47,366 nt of DNA from Hyphomicrobiaceae bacterium (GCA_008933705.1 WBUN01000037.1:1-47366); one strand, 5' to 3'. Shown: positions 34,128-43,773, numbered from the stretch's first letter. Made by a program: numbers and translations. Notes: generated from the letters alone by a model not told the origin.

Positions 34128-35321
34128 ATGGGCAAGCGCATCGCCATCATGGGCGCCTTCGGCATCGGCAATACCGGCAACGAAGGCACCCTGGAAGTCA
34201 TGCACGCGCTTTTGCGGCGCATGCACCCCGACGCCGACCTCACGTGCATCTGCACGTATCCCGACCGCGTACGGCACGACCACGGGATATCAGCCATTCC
34301 CCTGTTCCTCCACCCGACCGCCACGCTCTTCAGAACGGTAAACAGGGCACTGCTGCGCGTGCCGGCGGCATTGATCGATGTCTATCGCACGTTCAGGCGG
34401 GCCGGCGCTTTCGATGCCATTATCATTCCAGGGACGGGCGTTCTGGACGACTTCAGCACGGCGCCCATGGGCTGGCCCTATGCCGCCTTCAAGTGGAGCC
34501 TCGCCGCCAAGCTTCGCGGCATACCCGTTGCCCTGGTCAGCGTCGGCGCCGGTCCGATAACCAGTGCGCTCAGCCGATGGTTCATGCTGCGCTACGCCGG
34601 CATGGCCTCCTACCGGTCCTATCGCGACGACAACTCGAAGCGCTTCATGGAGAGCATCGGCTTCGATACGGCGAAGGATCCGGTCTATCCCGATCTCGCC
34701 TTCGCCATTGCGACCGAGCCGTTTGCGGCCCCCCCGCGTGCAGAGCCGCCTTTCACCGTCGGCATCGGCGTCATGGCCTATGCCGGCTGGCGAGGGGTGG
34801 ACGCAGGCATCTATCACGCCTATCTGCCCAAGATCACTGAGTTCGCACTCTGGATTCTGGACGGCGGGCATCGCGTGCGCCTGCTCACCGGCGACGACGT
34901 CGACCAGCCGACCGCAGAGGCCGTCCTGGCTGCCATCAGAGAGGCGCGGCCGACCCTGCCGCCCGACGCGGTGCAGTTCGATCCGCCGCACACGCTCGGC
35001 GATGTCATGCGCCAAGTAAGCGAGACCCACGTCGTCGTGGCCACCCGCTTCCATAACGTCGTCAGCGCGTTGAAGCTCGACCGCCCCGTTGTGTCCATCG
35101 GCTATTCGAAGAAGAACGACGAGCTGATGGCCGAGATGGGGCTCGGCGAATTCTGCCAGCATATCGAGCAGCTCGACGTCGCGCTGCTGCAGGCGCAGTT
35201 CGCGCGCGTCCTGGCCGGCCGCGACGCCTATATCAAGGGCATGCAGGCGGCGAACGCGCTGCTGCGTGCCCGCCTTGCGGAGCAGGAAGCCGTTCTCGCC
35301 AGCCGCATCGGCCTTGCTTGA
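34128..35321 (+). CDS. Polysaccharide pyruvyl transferase family protein
   Basis: The 397-residue protein begins RIAIMGAFGIGNTGNEG, the usual nucleotide/PEP-site opening of PF04230. It has IIIPGTGVLDDF, VSVGAGP, a receptor-side YPDLAF and VATRFHNVVSALKLDRPVVSIGYSKKNDELM, where the His-rich segment is typical of the family. These enzymes add pyruvate ketals from phosphoenolpyruvate to sugars of exopolysaccharides. It is cytoplasmic. ATG 34128 has GAGGCGG a few bases upstream. It converges on the flippase gene with a 16-base gap. The acceptor sugar is unknown. Confidence 0.88.
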   Translation: MGKRIAIMGAFGIGNTGNEGTLEVMHALLRRMHPDADLTCICTYPDRVRHDHGISAIPLFLHPTATLFRTVNRALLRVPAALIDVYRTFRRAGAFDAIIIPGTGVLDDFSTAPMGWPYAAFKWSLAAKLRGIPVALVSVGAGPITSALSRWFMLRYAGMASYRSYRDDNSKRFMESIGFDTAKDPVYPDLAFAIATEPFAAPPRAEPPFTVGIGVMAYAGWRGVDAGIYHAYLPKITEFALWILDGGHRVRLLTGDDVDQPTAEAVLAAIREARPTLPPDAVQFDPPHTLGDVMRQVSETHVVVATRFHNVVSALKLDRPVVSIGYSKKNDELMAEMGLGEFCQHIEQLDVALLQAQFARVLAGRDAYIKGMQAANALLRARLAEQEAVLASRIGLA

Positions 35322-35337
35322 TGGACGAGGCGCCGGA

Positions 35338-36924
35338 TCAGCGCGACAGCCCAGCACTGCGGCGCAGCCCTTCGACCGCATCCAGAATCGACAGCAGCGC
35401 GTTGGTGATGCGGGCATAGGGAACGATCATGACAAGCTCGCGCGCAATGGCGGGCCTGAGCGCCGCCAGCAGGCCTGCGAATACGCCGACACCGAGGAGC
35501 ACCTGCAGCGCGACCGTCACGGCAAGCGGCAGCGGCGCGAGCGCATGCTCCGAAAGCTTGACGATCACCGCCATGACCGCAGCCATCGCCGTCGGCGCAC
35601 CGACGGCAATGGAGAATTGGCGGGCAGACGGACCGAGCAGCCTGCGCACGACCAGCCAATAGAACGGAACGATTGCCAGCGTCAGCACGCCGGCAATCGC
35701 GAGCGCCAGGCCGACCGCTTCGCCGAGCCTCGCGCCAGCTACGGCGGCCGAGACCAGCACCAGCATCAGCCCGAGCCGCCAGGCCAGACCGAGCGCGCCG
35801 GCCCCCTTCGCGACCAGCAGCGCGCTCGACAGGGCATAGAAGGCGTACCAGGTCGCAGCCACGCAAAGACACTGCAGGATCGGAATGATGGCGAGCCACT
35901 TCGATCCCAGCACCAACAGGACCAGCGTGGGCGCTATGGCCAGCAGTCCGAACGAGATGGACGTGTTGATGACCATCATCATCTCGGCGGCCAGAAAATA
36001 GCCGCGCGCCAGGCGACCGTCATCGCCTTGCGCCTGCGCGCGCGACAGCATCGAGACCGCCGGCAATCCCAGCACCGGCAGCACGTGCAGAACGGGGATG
36101 CTCGCCAGATTGTTCGCAACCGAATAGAGGCCGAGGCTCGTGGTCCCGCTGAACAGGCCGAGGATCACCTGGTCGAAACGCTCGCTGACGCGCACGATGG
36201 CCGTCTGCGCCATCTGAAATTTGCCGAAGTGGAGAAAGACGCCGAATTCGCGGACGCGCAGGCGCAGCGCGACCGGATAGGCCGCAAATCCGTATGTCAT
36301 GGCAAGTGCCGTGCGCACGACGGATTGAACGACGAGGCCGATGACAAGCGACCATACGCCCGCGTCCAGCAGGGCAAGAGCGAACGTGACCACGGTTCCC
36401 GCGAGCAACGCGCCGGTCTCGATGATGCTCGCCAGCCGGAAGTTGAGATCGCGCTTCAACAGGAAGATGAAGATGAGGCCAAACCCGTCGATGGCAAAGG
36501 TGAGCGCCGCGGTGCGCAGAACGGCTGTCAGGCGCCCTTCGGCAAAGAACTGGGCCAGCAAGGGCGCCAGCAGGCACAGGGCGAGGGAAAGTGCCAGCCC
36601 AAGCGCCACATTGAACCAATAGAGGCTCGAAATCTCCTCGCGGCTCGCGTTCTGCCGGTGGATGAGCGAGATCATCGTGCCCATGTCGGCGAGCGGACTT
36701 GCGAGATAGGTGACGGCGACGGCGAGCGCCATCAATCCGAAGTCATCCGCCTCGAGCAGGAAGCGCACGAGCACGCATACGCGCAACACCTGCACCGCGC
36801 CCGACACGGCGGCAGCAACCAGCGACCAGCGAGCGCTGGCGCGTGCGCTGGCTTTGAGGTCCCCATGCGGCTCATTCGCCGTCTCCGGCGCTGACTGGAC
36901 TTTGATCGGCGCGTTCTCGTTCAT
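35338..36924 (-). CDS. Wzx-type polysaccharide flippase (MOP superfamily)
   Basis: The protein has 528 residues from ATG 36924 and about 12-14 membrane helices. The MOP-typical N-terminal WSLVAAAVSGAVQVLRVCVLVRFL leads on to LEADDFGLMALAVAVTYLASPLADMG, and a central charged stretch RVSERFDQVILGLFSGTTSLGLYSVANNLAS is characteristic of Wzx/lipid-III-flippase-like proteins. It should move lipid-linked repeat units across the inner membrane. An upstream in-frame ATG at 37020 would overlap the preceding GT2 gene by 44 bases and add a basic N-terminal tail, so the start is uncertain. It is in an operon with the GT2 and polymerase genes upstream. Confidence 0.88.
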   Translation of the reverse strand: MNENAPIKVQSAPETANEPHGDLKASARASARWSLVAAAVSGAVQVLRVCVLVRFLLEADDFGLMALAVAVTYLASPLADMGTMISLIHRQNASREEISSLYWFNVALGLALSLALCLLAPLLAQFFAEGRLTAVLRTAALTFAIDGFGLIFIFLLKRDLNFRLASIIETGALLAGTVVTFALALLDAGVWSLVIGLVVQSVVRTALAMTYGFAAYPVALRLRVREFGVFLHFGKFQMAQTAIVRVSERFDQVILGLFSGTTSLGLYSVANNLASIPVLHVLPVLGLPAVSMLSRAQAQGDDGRLARGYFLAAEMMMVINTSISFGLLAIAPTLVLLVLGSKWLAIIPILQCLCVAATWYAFYALSSALLVAKGAGALGLAWRLGLMLVLVSAAVAGARLGEAVGLALAIAGVLTLAIVPFYWLVVRRLLGPSARQFSIAVGAPTAMAAVMAVIVKLSEHALAPLPLAVTVALQVLLGVGVFAGLLAALRPAIARELVMIVPYARITNALLSILDAVEGLRRSAGLSR

Positions 36925-36976
36925 TGACCTGTCGCTGATGGCGGGCTTCCGGCGACGCCCCTCGCCGGCGTCATGC

Positions 36977-37945
36977 TCAGGCTTGCCGTTTGTGGGCGCC
37001 GAGATCCTGCGGGTGTCCATGCCGGGACAAACCCTTCAGTCTCTTCCAAATCCGATGCTTCAGCGAGAACGCGGTGCGGCCTGCGATCGAGGAGAGGCAG
37101 CGCAGCCTCTGCTCCAACGTCAGCCCTTCGACGTGCATGACCGCGCGCGCATAGGCCTTGGAGATGGCGAGGCGTCGCGGCGCGTGCTTGTTGGTGCCGG
37201 GCGCCACGTGCTCCTGCTGCTCCTCGGGCGAGAGATAGAAAGTGCCGCCCTGATGAATGCGCCGGAAGAACAGCGTCTCGTCTATCGTCTTGAACCGGCC
37301 CATCAACGCGAGCTCCGCCAGCACCACGGTGTCACTGCCGTAGTACGGCTCGAACAAGTGGGTCTTGAGGAGGGCGGCACGCCGGGTGAGGCCGTAGTGG
37401 TGATCGCCGATGTAGACATCGCGGCCGAAAGGCTTGAAGCGCTCGGCCGGATCGTCCTCCTCCGCCACGTGCGCGTAGAGCCGGAACTCGTACGGGTTGT
37501 CGTCGTCATGGCCGCCAAAGTTCTTGTAGAACTTGAACTGCACCTGCTCGCCCTCGTCGCCGATGAACTGGGTCAGCGAGTGGCACAGAACCAGGCCGCG
37601 GTCGCGTTCCAGCTCAGCCAGGCACTTCTCGAGGAAAGTCGGGGCCACGATGTCGTCATGACCGCACAGCAGCCAGTATTCTCCGCGCGCCATGTGGACG
37701 AGCAGATCCGTGTTGGCGTTGGCGCCGATATTGGTCTCATTGCGCGAGTACACGACGCGCGGATCGCGAGCGGCGTAGGCGCGGCAAATCTCCTCCGTGC
37801 GATCGGTGGAGCAGTTGTCCGAGATGATGAACTCGAAGTCGCGGAAGGTTTGCGCCAGAATGGAATCGAGCAGTTGCTGCATGTGACGCTCGCCGTTGTA
37901 TATCGGCAAGCAGACGGACACCTTCGGCGGGCTCATCGTCAACAT
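36977..37945 (-). CDS. Family 2 glycosyltransferase
   Basis: The 322-residue GT-A enzyme begins PKVSVCLPIYNGERHMQQLLDSIL, with the nucleotide-sugar site around FIISDNCSTDRTEEICR and the DxD-type motif in LCGHDDIVAP. It transfers a sugar to a polysaccharide repeat unit in the cytoplasm. No membrane segments are visible, but a basic C-terminal tail (RIWKRLKGLSRHGH) could touch the membrane. ATG 37945 was taken as start, with CAGGA upstream; ATG 37936 is also possible. It lies 27 bases after the polymerase gene, in the same transcript. Confidence 0.88.
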   Translation of the reverse strand: MLTMSPPKVSVCLPIYNGERHMQQLLDSILAQTFRDFEFIISDNCSTDRTEEICRAYAARDPRVVYSRNETNIGANANTDLLVHMARGEYWLLCGHDDIVAPTFLEKCLAELERDRGLVLCHSLTQFIGDEGEQVQFKFYKNFGGHDDDNPYEFRLYAHVAEEDDPAERFKPFGRDVYIGDHHYGLTRRAALLKTHLFEPYYGSDTVVLAELALMGRFKTIDETLFFRRIHQGGTFYLSPEEQQEHVAPGTNKHAPRRLAISKAYARAVMHVEGLTLEQRLRCLSSIAGRTAFSLKHRIWKRLKGLSRHGHPQDLGAHKRQA

Positions 37946-37972
37946 CTCGTCTGGTCCTGGCAGAGCGCCCTC

Positions 37973-39367
37973 TCAATCCCGAATATGCAGTCGTCCGACG
38001 CGCGGTTCCATGCGGGTCGGGACTTTGATTGTTCGCCGCCCGAGCTGCGGTCGCGGGCCGCCTTGTGAGGGTGCGACAGCGCCTTCGCGGGTGTCGGCCA
38101 TCCAGGCCCCGAGGCCAATCACGAACAGGAAGAACATGAAAAGCTGGCCCCAATAGTGAACGGTCAGGCCCTGCACGCTGAGGACGATGACGGTCACCGC
38201 CCAGCTATTGCGCGCCATCAACCGTGAGTACGACTCTGTCGGGGTTGTGCGGAGGTACACGCTCAACAGCATGAAGGCGATGCCGAGGACAAGCGCGCCG
38301 ACCGTCGGGACACCGCCGAGAAGGCCGATATTCAGCCAGAAATTGTCGACCGACTGGGACATCCAGCTCGGGCGCGACCAGCCGTCGAACCCGACGCCGA
38401 ACCACGGGCTTCGCGCGACCGCGGCGGACCCATACTCCCAGATGGAAAGTCGATAGTATCCGCTTGCTGGATCGAGCGTCGACGCAAGGATGATCGAGAG
38501 GACACCGCGATTGGAGACGAGCGACACAAGCAAATAGCCCGCCGATACGATCGCACTGCTTATGAGCACCCGGTGCGGCACGCGTCGCGTGAGCCTTTCC
38601 CAGACACAGAGCGCAACCGCGAGCAGGAAAGCGATGTAAGGGCCCGACGACAGGGAAATGAACACTGCGCCCGCGATGACGAGCAGCCGCCACCACCGCT
38701 GCACGCCGTCATACAGGAAGTAGACAAGTCCGGTGGCCCCCGCGCAGAACGTTCCAAAGAGAATCGGGTGATCGAACGTAGAGAACGGCCGCATCAGCCC
38801 CAGCCGCCTGTATATGCTGGCGTAGGAAACCTTGATCCACACCGGGACCTCGCCGCCCATCACCATGCTGGCGATCTCGTGCGCGAAAGAATACCCGATG
38901 AGGGCCTCGGGCACGGCAATAGCCGCAGCGACCAGCACTGTCGCAAAGTATGCCGCTGCCGCCCGCATAAAATCAGGGAAGGTGCGGACATAGGCGCGGG
39001 CTATCAGATAGGCACCGACGGCTTCCACGGCGAGCGAGCCACCGAAGTAGAGGCCCTTGCCCAGCTGGTGGTTCACGATGATGGACAGCCACAACCATAG
39101 CGCAAAGGCTACGACAAAGAAGTCGCTCGCGAGAAATCTGGCCGAGCGATCCCGCATGAGCTTGCCGAGCGCGAAAGGAATCATCACCAGCACGAACATG
39201 CGCGCCGGATAGAGCGTGGCGTCGAAGACCTTGACTGCGAACCCGCTCGGCAACGCCAGGAAGGCGAAGAACAGAGGCACAATTGCCTGCGGCTTGGACG
39301 CGGCGCGTGCAGCCGTCCCTTGCGCCACCCGAGGGCCGCCCCTCACGATGTGATCAGCGATCGCCAT
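37973..39367 (-). CDS. Wzy/O-antigen ligase-type polymerase, membrane protein
   Basis: The 464-residue protein has about 10-12 membrane helices and a large periplasmic loop toward the C-terminus containing SPWFGVGFDGWSRPSWMSQSVDNFWLNIGLLGGVP, the usual Wzy_C/WaaL pattern (GxGxxxx ... DNxxLxxLxxxG). RPFSTFDHPILFGTF in the middle is also family-like. It likely polymerises repeat units or ligates them in the periplasm. It opens an operon with the GT2 and Wzx genes on the minus strand. The start ATG 39367 is preceded by no strong Shine-Dalgarno; a shorter start is possible. Confidence 0.85.
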   Translation of the reverse strand: MAIADHIVRGGPRVAQGTAARAASKPQAIVPLFFAFLALPSGFAVKVFDATLYPARMFVLVMIPFALGKLMRDRSARFLASDFFVVAFALWLWLSIIVNHQLGKGLYFGGSLAVEAVGAYLIARAYVRTFPDFMRAAAAYFATVLVAAAIAVPEALIGYSFAHEIASMVMGGEVPVWIKVSYASIYRRLGLMRPFSTFDHPILFGTFCAGATGLVYFLYDGVQRWWRLLVIAGAVFISLSSGPYIAFLLAVALCVWERLTRRVPHRVLISSAIVSAGYLLVSLVSNRGVLSIILASTLDPASGYYRLSIWEYGSAAVARSPWFGVGFDGWSRPSWMSQSVDNFWLNIGLLGGVPTVGALVLGIAFMLLSVYLRTTPTESYSRLMARNSWAVTVIVLSVQGLTVHYWGQLFMFFLFVIGLGAWMADTREGAVAPSQGGPRPQLGRRTIKVPTRMEPRVGRLHIRD

Positions 39368-39501
39368 TGCGTCCGCGATTGTCTCGACTTCAAGAGCCTC
39401 GTTCTCCGCCGCCCCGGTCCCGCCAGCATACGCCTCTCATGCGCGGAGTGCATGTTGCAAAAGAACAGTGCCCTGCAAAAGCAGTGCCGCCCCCTGGCAG
39501 G

Positions 39502-40548
39502 TCAGGCCCGCGCGTACTCCGCCTTGCGCAGTGATGCCTTCAACTGCAGGGCCGGCGCTTCGATGAGCTTGTTGGAGATGTATGCCAAGCCCACCGTGAC
39601 CGCCGCCGAGGCGGCCAGAGCGGTCCAGAAGTCCGTCGTAACGGTGGCGACGATCTGCTGCACCGGGAATGCGTAGAGATAGATTCCATAGGAAAGGTCG
39701 ATCTTCGGCGTCAGCCAGGACGGCAGGGTCAGGCGACCAAGCAGGATCACAATGGCGGCGAAGGCCAGCAGGCGGCCCAGCGTCGAGCTCTGCAGGATCA
39801 AGGCCATGCCGGCGACGGCGATGCACAGCACCGGGCCCAGCTCGAAGAAGCGATCGCGCTCGCACGCGGCCATCAACGCGCCGGCAAGAAACAGCATGGC
39901 GAAGAGCGTGAGGTGCCCGACGAGCACGCCGGGCAGCACGCGGCGTGGATCCGCCTCGACGGCAAAGAAGGCAACATAGATGGCCGCAACCGCAAACAGG
40001 ACGTAGATGGCGTAGGTGCGGAAGCGGCAGACGGCCAGAACCACCGCGAGCAGGATGTAAAGGTCGACCTCGTAGGGCAGCGTCCACAGCGAGCCGTTCA
40101 TGGCACGGGGAAACGCGCTCGCTTCGAAGACGCCGGGCAGCGTCGGAGAGATGCCGAAGAGCAACGTCATGTTGCGCAGGACAAATGCGCTCACAGAGCC
40201 GTCGAGCAGGAAGTCCAGCATGGCCAGGCTGGTCGTCGCTGCGCCGAGGCAGACCATGAAGACGACGCACGCCGCAAGGGCCGGGTAGATGCGCAGCACG
40301 CGATTGAGCAGGAATCTCGGGCTGGACTGGCCTCGAAGCAGGCTGCCGGCATTCAGGTAGCCGCTGATGGCGAAGAAGATGTAGACGCCGAAGCCTCCGA
40401 ACGTCGCGGCGAGCCCAGGAAACAGCGGCTCCGGAAGCTTCAGCAGTGCGTGCTGGTGAGACCAGAGCACCGCACCTGCAGCGATCAATCGCAACAGGTC
40501 AAAACTGTTGCGCGCGCGATCAGACCGACCTTCGGGCAGGCTCCCCAC
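39502..40548 (-). CDS. Acyltransferase family 3 (OafA/ExoZ-like) membrane protein
   Basis: The 348-residue protein has about ten membrane helices, with the family N-terminus NSFDLLRLIAAGAVLWSHQHAL (His in helix 1), FGGFGVYIFFAISGYL, and the Arg-rich loop RFLLNRVLRIYPAL. PYEVDLYILLAVV is also typical (WxLxxExxFY counterpart). Such proteins acetylate or succinylate exopolysaccharide or O-antigen sugars. The start is GTG 40548 with GGGGAG 7 bases upstream. It is separated from the polymerase gene by 134 bases and diverges from the fused GT gene. Confidence 0.9.
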   Translation of the reverse strand: MGSLPEGRSDRARNSFDLLRLIAAGAVLWSHQHALLKLPEPLFPGLAATFGGFGVYIFFAISGYLNAGSLLRGQSSPRFLLNRVLRIYPALAACVVFMVCLGAATTSLAMLDFLLDGSVSAFVLRNMTLLFGISPTLPGVFEASAFPRAMNGSLWTLPYEVDLYILLAVVLAVCRFRTYAIYVLFAVAAIYVAFFAVEADPRRVLPGVLVGHLTLFAMLFLAGALMAACERDRFFELGPVLCIAVAGMALILQSSTLGRLLAFAAIVILLGRLTLPSWLTPKIDLSYGIYLYAFPVQQIVATVTTDFWTALAASAAVTVGLAYISNKLIEAPALQLKASLRKAEYARA

Positions 40549-40630
40549 GCATTCACTCCCCGTTGGCGAAGACGTTCGCAGGTGGAAACCTCTAACACGG
40601 CCTGCCAGGGTGAAAAGCGTGAAACCCGGG

Positions 40631-40684
40631 TGCGGTTAATTGCGGTTAATGAGGCCGGCGCGCGACATCCGCGTCGCATTAACC
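40631..40684. promoter_or_regulatory. Repeat cluster in the divergent acyltransferase/GT promoter region
   Basis: TGCGGTTAAT is directly repeated (40631-40640, 40641-40650), and GGTTAATG (40644-40651) is matched by its reverse complement CATTAACC (40677-40684). It is a possible operator controlling both flanking genes. The two TTAA boxes are 6 bases apart, one less than the CtrA consensus TTAA-N7-TTAA, so CtrA binding is doubtful. Confidence 0.4.
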
Positions 40685-40810
40685 AATGCATCATCCGTGA
40701 ATTACTGCGGCGCTCTCCCGTGTTGAAGCTTTCCGTTGCCGGGTGAGATACTTGCGACGCGGGAAGCCGAGCGGGCTTAGCGGACGTGGCGGCCGGCGTA
40801 TGAGGGGCTC

Positions 40811-42862
40811 GTGGGGTCCGACAGCAGGAAATATGTTGCGCCTCGCGAGGGGCTTGGGTTGCGCGCGCGCTCCGCATTGGCGGGACCGGCCAACGCCGGG
40901 TTCACGCGTGAGGGGGCGTCGGCGGCCGAGACGGCAGCGGGGCCCGCTGCAGCGCCCGCAACGCCAGCCGTGAGACTGAGCATCATCATTCCCACCTTCC
41001 GCCGCCCGTCGGTCCTGCGCACGGCCATCGAGAGTTGCCAGCGCCAGACGTATGCTGGCGCGACGGAAATCGTCGTTGTGGACAATTGTCCGCTGGCCAG
41101 CGCGGGCGAGGTCGTCGCAAGCCTCGGCCAGGGCTCGCGCATTTCCCTTCGCTACGTACATGAGGCGCGCCCCGGCGTGTCGTTCGCACGCAACGCGGGA
41201 GTGAGGGCGGCCGCCGGCCGCTATGTGGCCTTCATCGATGATGACGAGGTGGCGGCGCCCGGCTGGGCGGAAGCGCTGATGCGCCACGCGAGCACAGGCG
41301 CCGAGGCCGTCTTCGGTCCGGTCGTCCCCTCGTTCGAGAGACCAGGGGATTGTCCGGAGGCGGCTGCGCGTCTGTTCACGCGGCGGCTGCAAGCCCGTGA
41401 CGGCGAGGATGTCACGCATCTGCGCGCCTATCTGGGCACCGGAAACTCGCTGTTCGAGAAGGCCACCTGCTTCCGTGATCCCGATCCCTTCGCGACCGAC
41501 TTGAGCGCATTGGGCGGCGAGGACACCGAATTCCTGGCCGCGCTGGTCGGCCGCGGCGTCCGCCTCACCTGGGCTGCGGATGCCGCGGTCACCGAGCATG
41601 TACCGGCCGAGCGCGTGACGCTCGACAGCCTGGCGAGCCGGCATTTCCGCAACGGCCAGATCCGCTCGCTGGTGTGCTTCCGCAAGGGAGGACTGGCGCA
41701 GCTCGAAGGCTTCGCCTGGATGGGCGTAGGGCTTGCGCAGGCGACAGGCTTCGGGCTGGCGAGCCTTGCGCTTGCGCCGTTCCGGCCGCAGCTTGCCCGC
41801 TACTACCGGCTCAAGGCGCACGGCGGTGCCGGCAAGATTGCCTGGATGCGGCCCTTCTGGAAGGCCAGCTATGGGTCTGCAACAGCGCGCGGGGGACCGG
41901 ATTCGCAGACTGAAGCCGCCGTTCCCTCGAACGGCCCCGATCCGCTCGTCAGCATCATCGTCGTGAGCTATCGCACGCGCGAGATGACGCTCGAATGCCT
42001 GCGCTCGGTGAAGCGCGAGACGCACCGGGCGAGCTACGAGCTGCTGGTGGTCGACAATGCCTCCAACGACGGCTCTGCCGAGGCGATCGCCAAGGAGTTT
42101 CCCGACGTGCGGCTCATGGCGCTCGGCAGCAATGTCGGGTTCGCGCAGGGCAACAATATCGCGGCACGGGAAGCCAGAGGAAGATATCTGCTGCTGCTCA
42201 ATCCCGACACGGTTGTGCTCGACGGCGCCATCGATCGTCTCGTCGCCTTCGCACACACGCGCCCTCAAGCAGGCATCTGGGGCGGGCGCACGCTCTACGG
42301 CGACGGCAGCCTCAACCCGACCTCCTGCTGGCACCGCATGACGTTGTGGAACGTGTTCTGCCGCACGACAGGGATGGCGGCACTGTTCCCTCGCAGCGAG
42401 TTCTTCAATTCGGAGGCCTACGGCGGCTGGGATCGGTCGACCGAGCGCGAGGTGGATGTCGTCACCGGCTGCTTCTTGCTCATCGGCCGGGAGCTGTGGG
42501 AACGCCTCGGCGGCTTTGACCCGAAATTCTTCATGTACGGCGAGGAGGCGGATCTGTGCCTTCGCGCGGCCAAGGTCGGAGCAAAGCCGGTCGTCACACC
42601 GCACGCGACGATCGTGCACTACGGCGGCGCCTCCGAGCAGGCCGAAACGGAGAAGACGATCCGGCTGCTCGCGGCCAAGGCAGAGCTGATCAAGCGTCAT
42701 TGGCCCTGGCCCAGCCGGCAGATCGGGCTGTTCCTGTTCTCGCTGTGGCCTCTGACGCGGGCGATCGCGCTGACCTTGGGCGGTGCTCCACGCCAGGCTC
42801 GCGCCGAAACGTGGTGGCAGGTGTGGCAGAGGCGCCGGAGCTGGCGGCTCGGCTATCGGTAG
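40811..42862 (+). CDS. Fused double family 2 glycosyltransferase
   Basis: The 683-residue protein has two GT-A domains in tandem. Domain 1 (about 53-330) starts LSIIIPTFRRPSVLRTAIESC, with RPGVSFARNAGVRAAAG and the metal motif FIDDDEV. A hydrophobic hinge FAWMGVGLAQATGFGLASLAL follows. Domain 2 (about 375-640) starts VSIIVVSYRTREMTLECLRSV, with VVDNASNDGS, NVGFAQGNN, LLNPDTVVLDG, VTGCFLLIGRELWERLGGFDPKFFMYGEEADLCLR and IVHYGG, as in rhamnosyltransferases of the WbbL type. The protein should add two successive sugars to an exopolysaccharide unit. GTG 40811 is assumed as start; the first 50 residues are low-complexity (Ala/Gly-rich), so the real start could be later. Confidence 0.87.
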   Translation: MGSDSRKYVAPREGLGLRARSALAGPANAGFTREGASAAETAAGPAAAPATPAVRLSIIIPTFRRPSVLRTAIESCQRQTYAGATEIVVVDNCPLASAGEVVASLGQGSRISLRYVHEARPGVSFARNAGVRAAAGRYVAFIDDDEVAAPGWAEALMRHASTGAEAVFGPVVPSFERPGDCPEAAARLFTRRLQARDGEDVTHLRAYLGTGNSLFEKATCFRDPDPFATDLSALGGEDTEFLAALVGRGVRLTWAADAAVTEHVPAERVTLDSLASRHFRNGQIRSLVCFRKGGLAQLEGFAWMGVGLAQATGFGLASLALAPFRPQLARYYRLKAHGGAGKIAWMRPFWKASYGSATARGGPDSQTEAAVPSNGPDPLVSIIVVSYRTREMTLECLRSVKRETHRASYELLVVDNASNDGSAEAIAKEFPDVRLMALGSNVGFAQGNNIAAREARGRYLLLLNPDTVVLDGAIDRLVAFAHTRPQAGIWGGRTLYGDGSLNPTSCWHRMTLWNVFCRTTGMAALFPRSEFFNSEAYGGWDRSTEREVDVVTGCFLLIGRELWERLGGFDPKFFMYGEEADLCLRAAKVGAKPVVTPHATIVHYGGASEQAETEKTIRLLAAKAELIKRHWPWPSRQIGLFLFSLWPLTRAIALTLGGAPRQARAETWWQVWQRRRSWRLGYR

Positions 42863-43007
42863 GGCAAACGAGCATCCAACGCCAAGCGGCTGATTTCATT
42901 TGGGAGCGCGCGAAATTAAGCATCACGACAAATTCGCAAAATAGCGTCTCATCACGGCACAGTTCGCGCACTAGCCTCGACGTCGTCGCAATTCGGCGTC
43001 GGGGTAC

Positions 43008-43763
43008 ATGTTGCAGTCACCATCAGTCGTAGAGTTCCTGGGCGTCGGCTTCCACACCATGACGCTCGATGGCGCCGCGCGGGCGCTGCTGGCAACCTCT
43101 GCAGATGAGCCGTTCCGCTACGTCGTGACGCCCAACGTCCAGCACATGGTCATGATCCTGGAGGATCGGGCCAAGTATGCCCCGCTGTACGACAAGGCAT
43201 GGCGCACCCTTTGCGACAGCCGCGTGCTGGCACGACTGGCGGGACTTCGGGGTCGCCGTTTGCAGGTCGTAACCGGGAGCGACCTGACCGCGCGTGTGAT
43301 CGAGGGGGCCAACGCTGCGGGGATGAAGGTCGCGATCGTCGGCCCCTCAGCCGAGGACTGCGCCAAGTTGCGCGCCCGCTATCCTCGGCTCCTCGCCGCG
43401 TGCCATACTCCGCCGATGGGCTTCATCGAGCACGAGGCCGAGATTGTCCGCTGCATCGACTTCGTCGTGCGCGAGCGGGCCCCGCTGGTGTTTCTTGCCG
43501 TCGGAACGCCGCGCCAGGAGCTCCTGGCCAAGCGCCTCGCGGAGCATGCGGGCGCGACGGGCATCGGCCTGTGCATCGGCGCCTCGATCGATTTCCTCAC
43601 CGGCAAGCAGCGCCGTGCGCCGGTGTGGATGCAGAAGGCCGGGATCGAGTGGCTGCACCGGCTCCTTTCGGACCCGGTGCGCCTCGCCTCAAGGTACCTG
43701 GTGGAGTGCCCCAAGATCTTCCTGCTCATGCTGCGTGAGCATCGCCGCGTCTCGCAGCCGTAG
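43008..43763 (+). CDS. WecG/TagA/CpsF-family glycosyltransferase (GT26)
   Basis: The 251-residue protein opens VVEFLGVGFHTMTLDGAARAL, with TPNVQHMVMIL and LCDSRVLARLAGL (the Asp of this motif is thought catalytic), then KVAIVGPSAED, PLVFLAVGTPRQELLA and GIGLCIGASIDFLTGKQRRAPVWMQKAGIEWLHRL, all family hallmarks. It transfers a sugar such as ManNAcA or GlcA to a lipid-linked intermediate at the cytoplasmic face; the basic C-terminus probably binds the membrane. ATG 43008 has only a weak GGGG upstream. It is the last gene of the polysaccharide cluster and converges on the protease gene with 10 bases between. Confidence 0.9.
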   Translation: MLQSPSVVEFLGVGFHTMTLDGAARALLATSADEPFRYVVTPNVQHMVMILEDRAKYAPLYDKAWRTLCDSRVLARLAGLRGRRLQVVTGSDLTARVIEGANAAGMKVAIVGPSAEDCAKLRARYPRLLAACHTPPMGFIEHEAEIVRCIDFVVRERAPLVFLAVGTPRQELLAKRLAEHAGATGIGLCIGASIDFLTGKQRRAPVWMQKAGIEWLHRLLSDPVRLASRYLVECPKIFLLMLREHRRVSQP

Positions 43764-43773
43764 GGCCAAGGGC

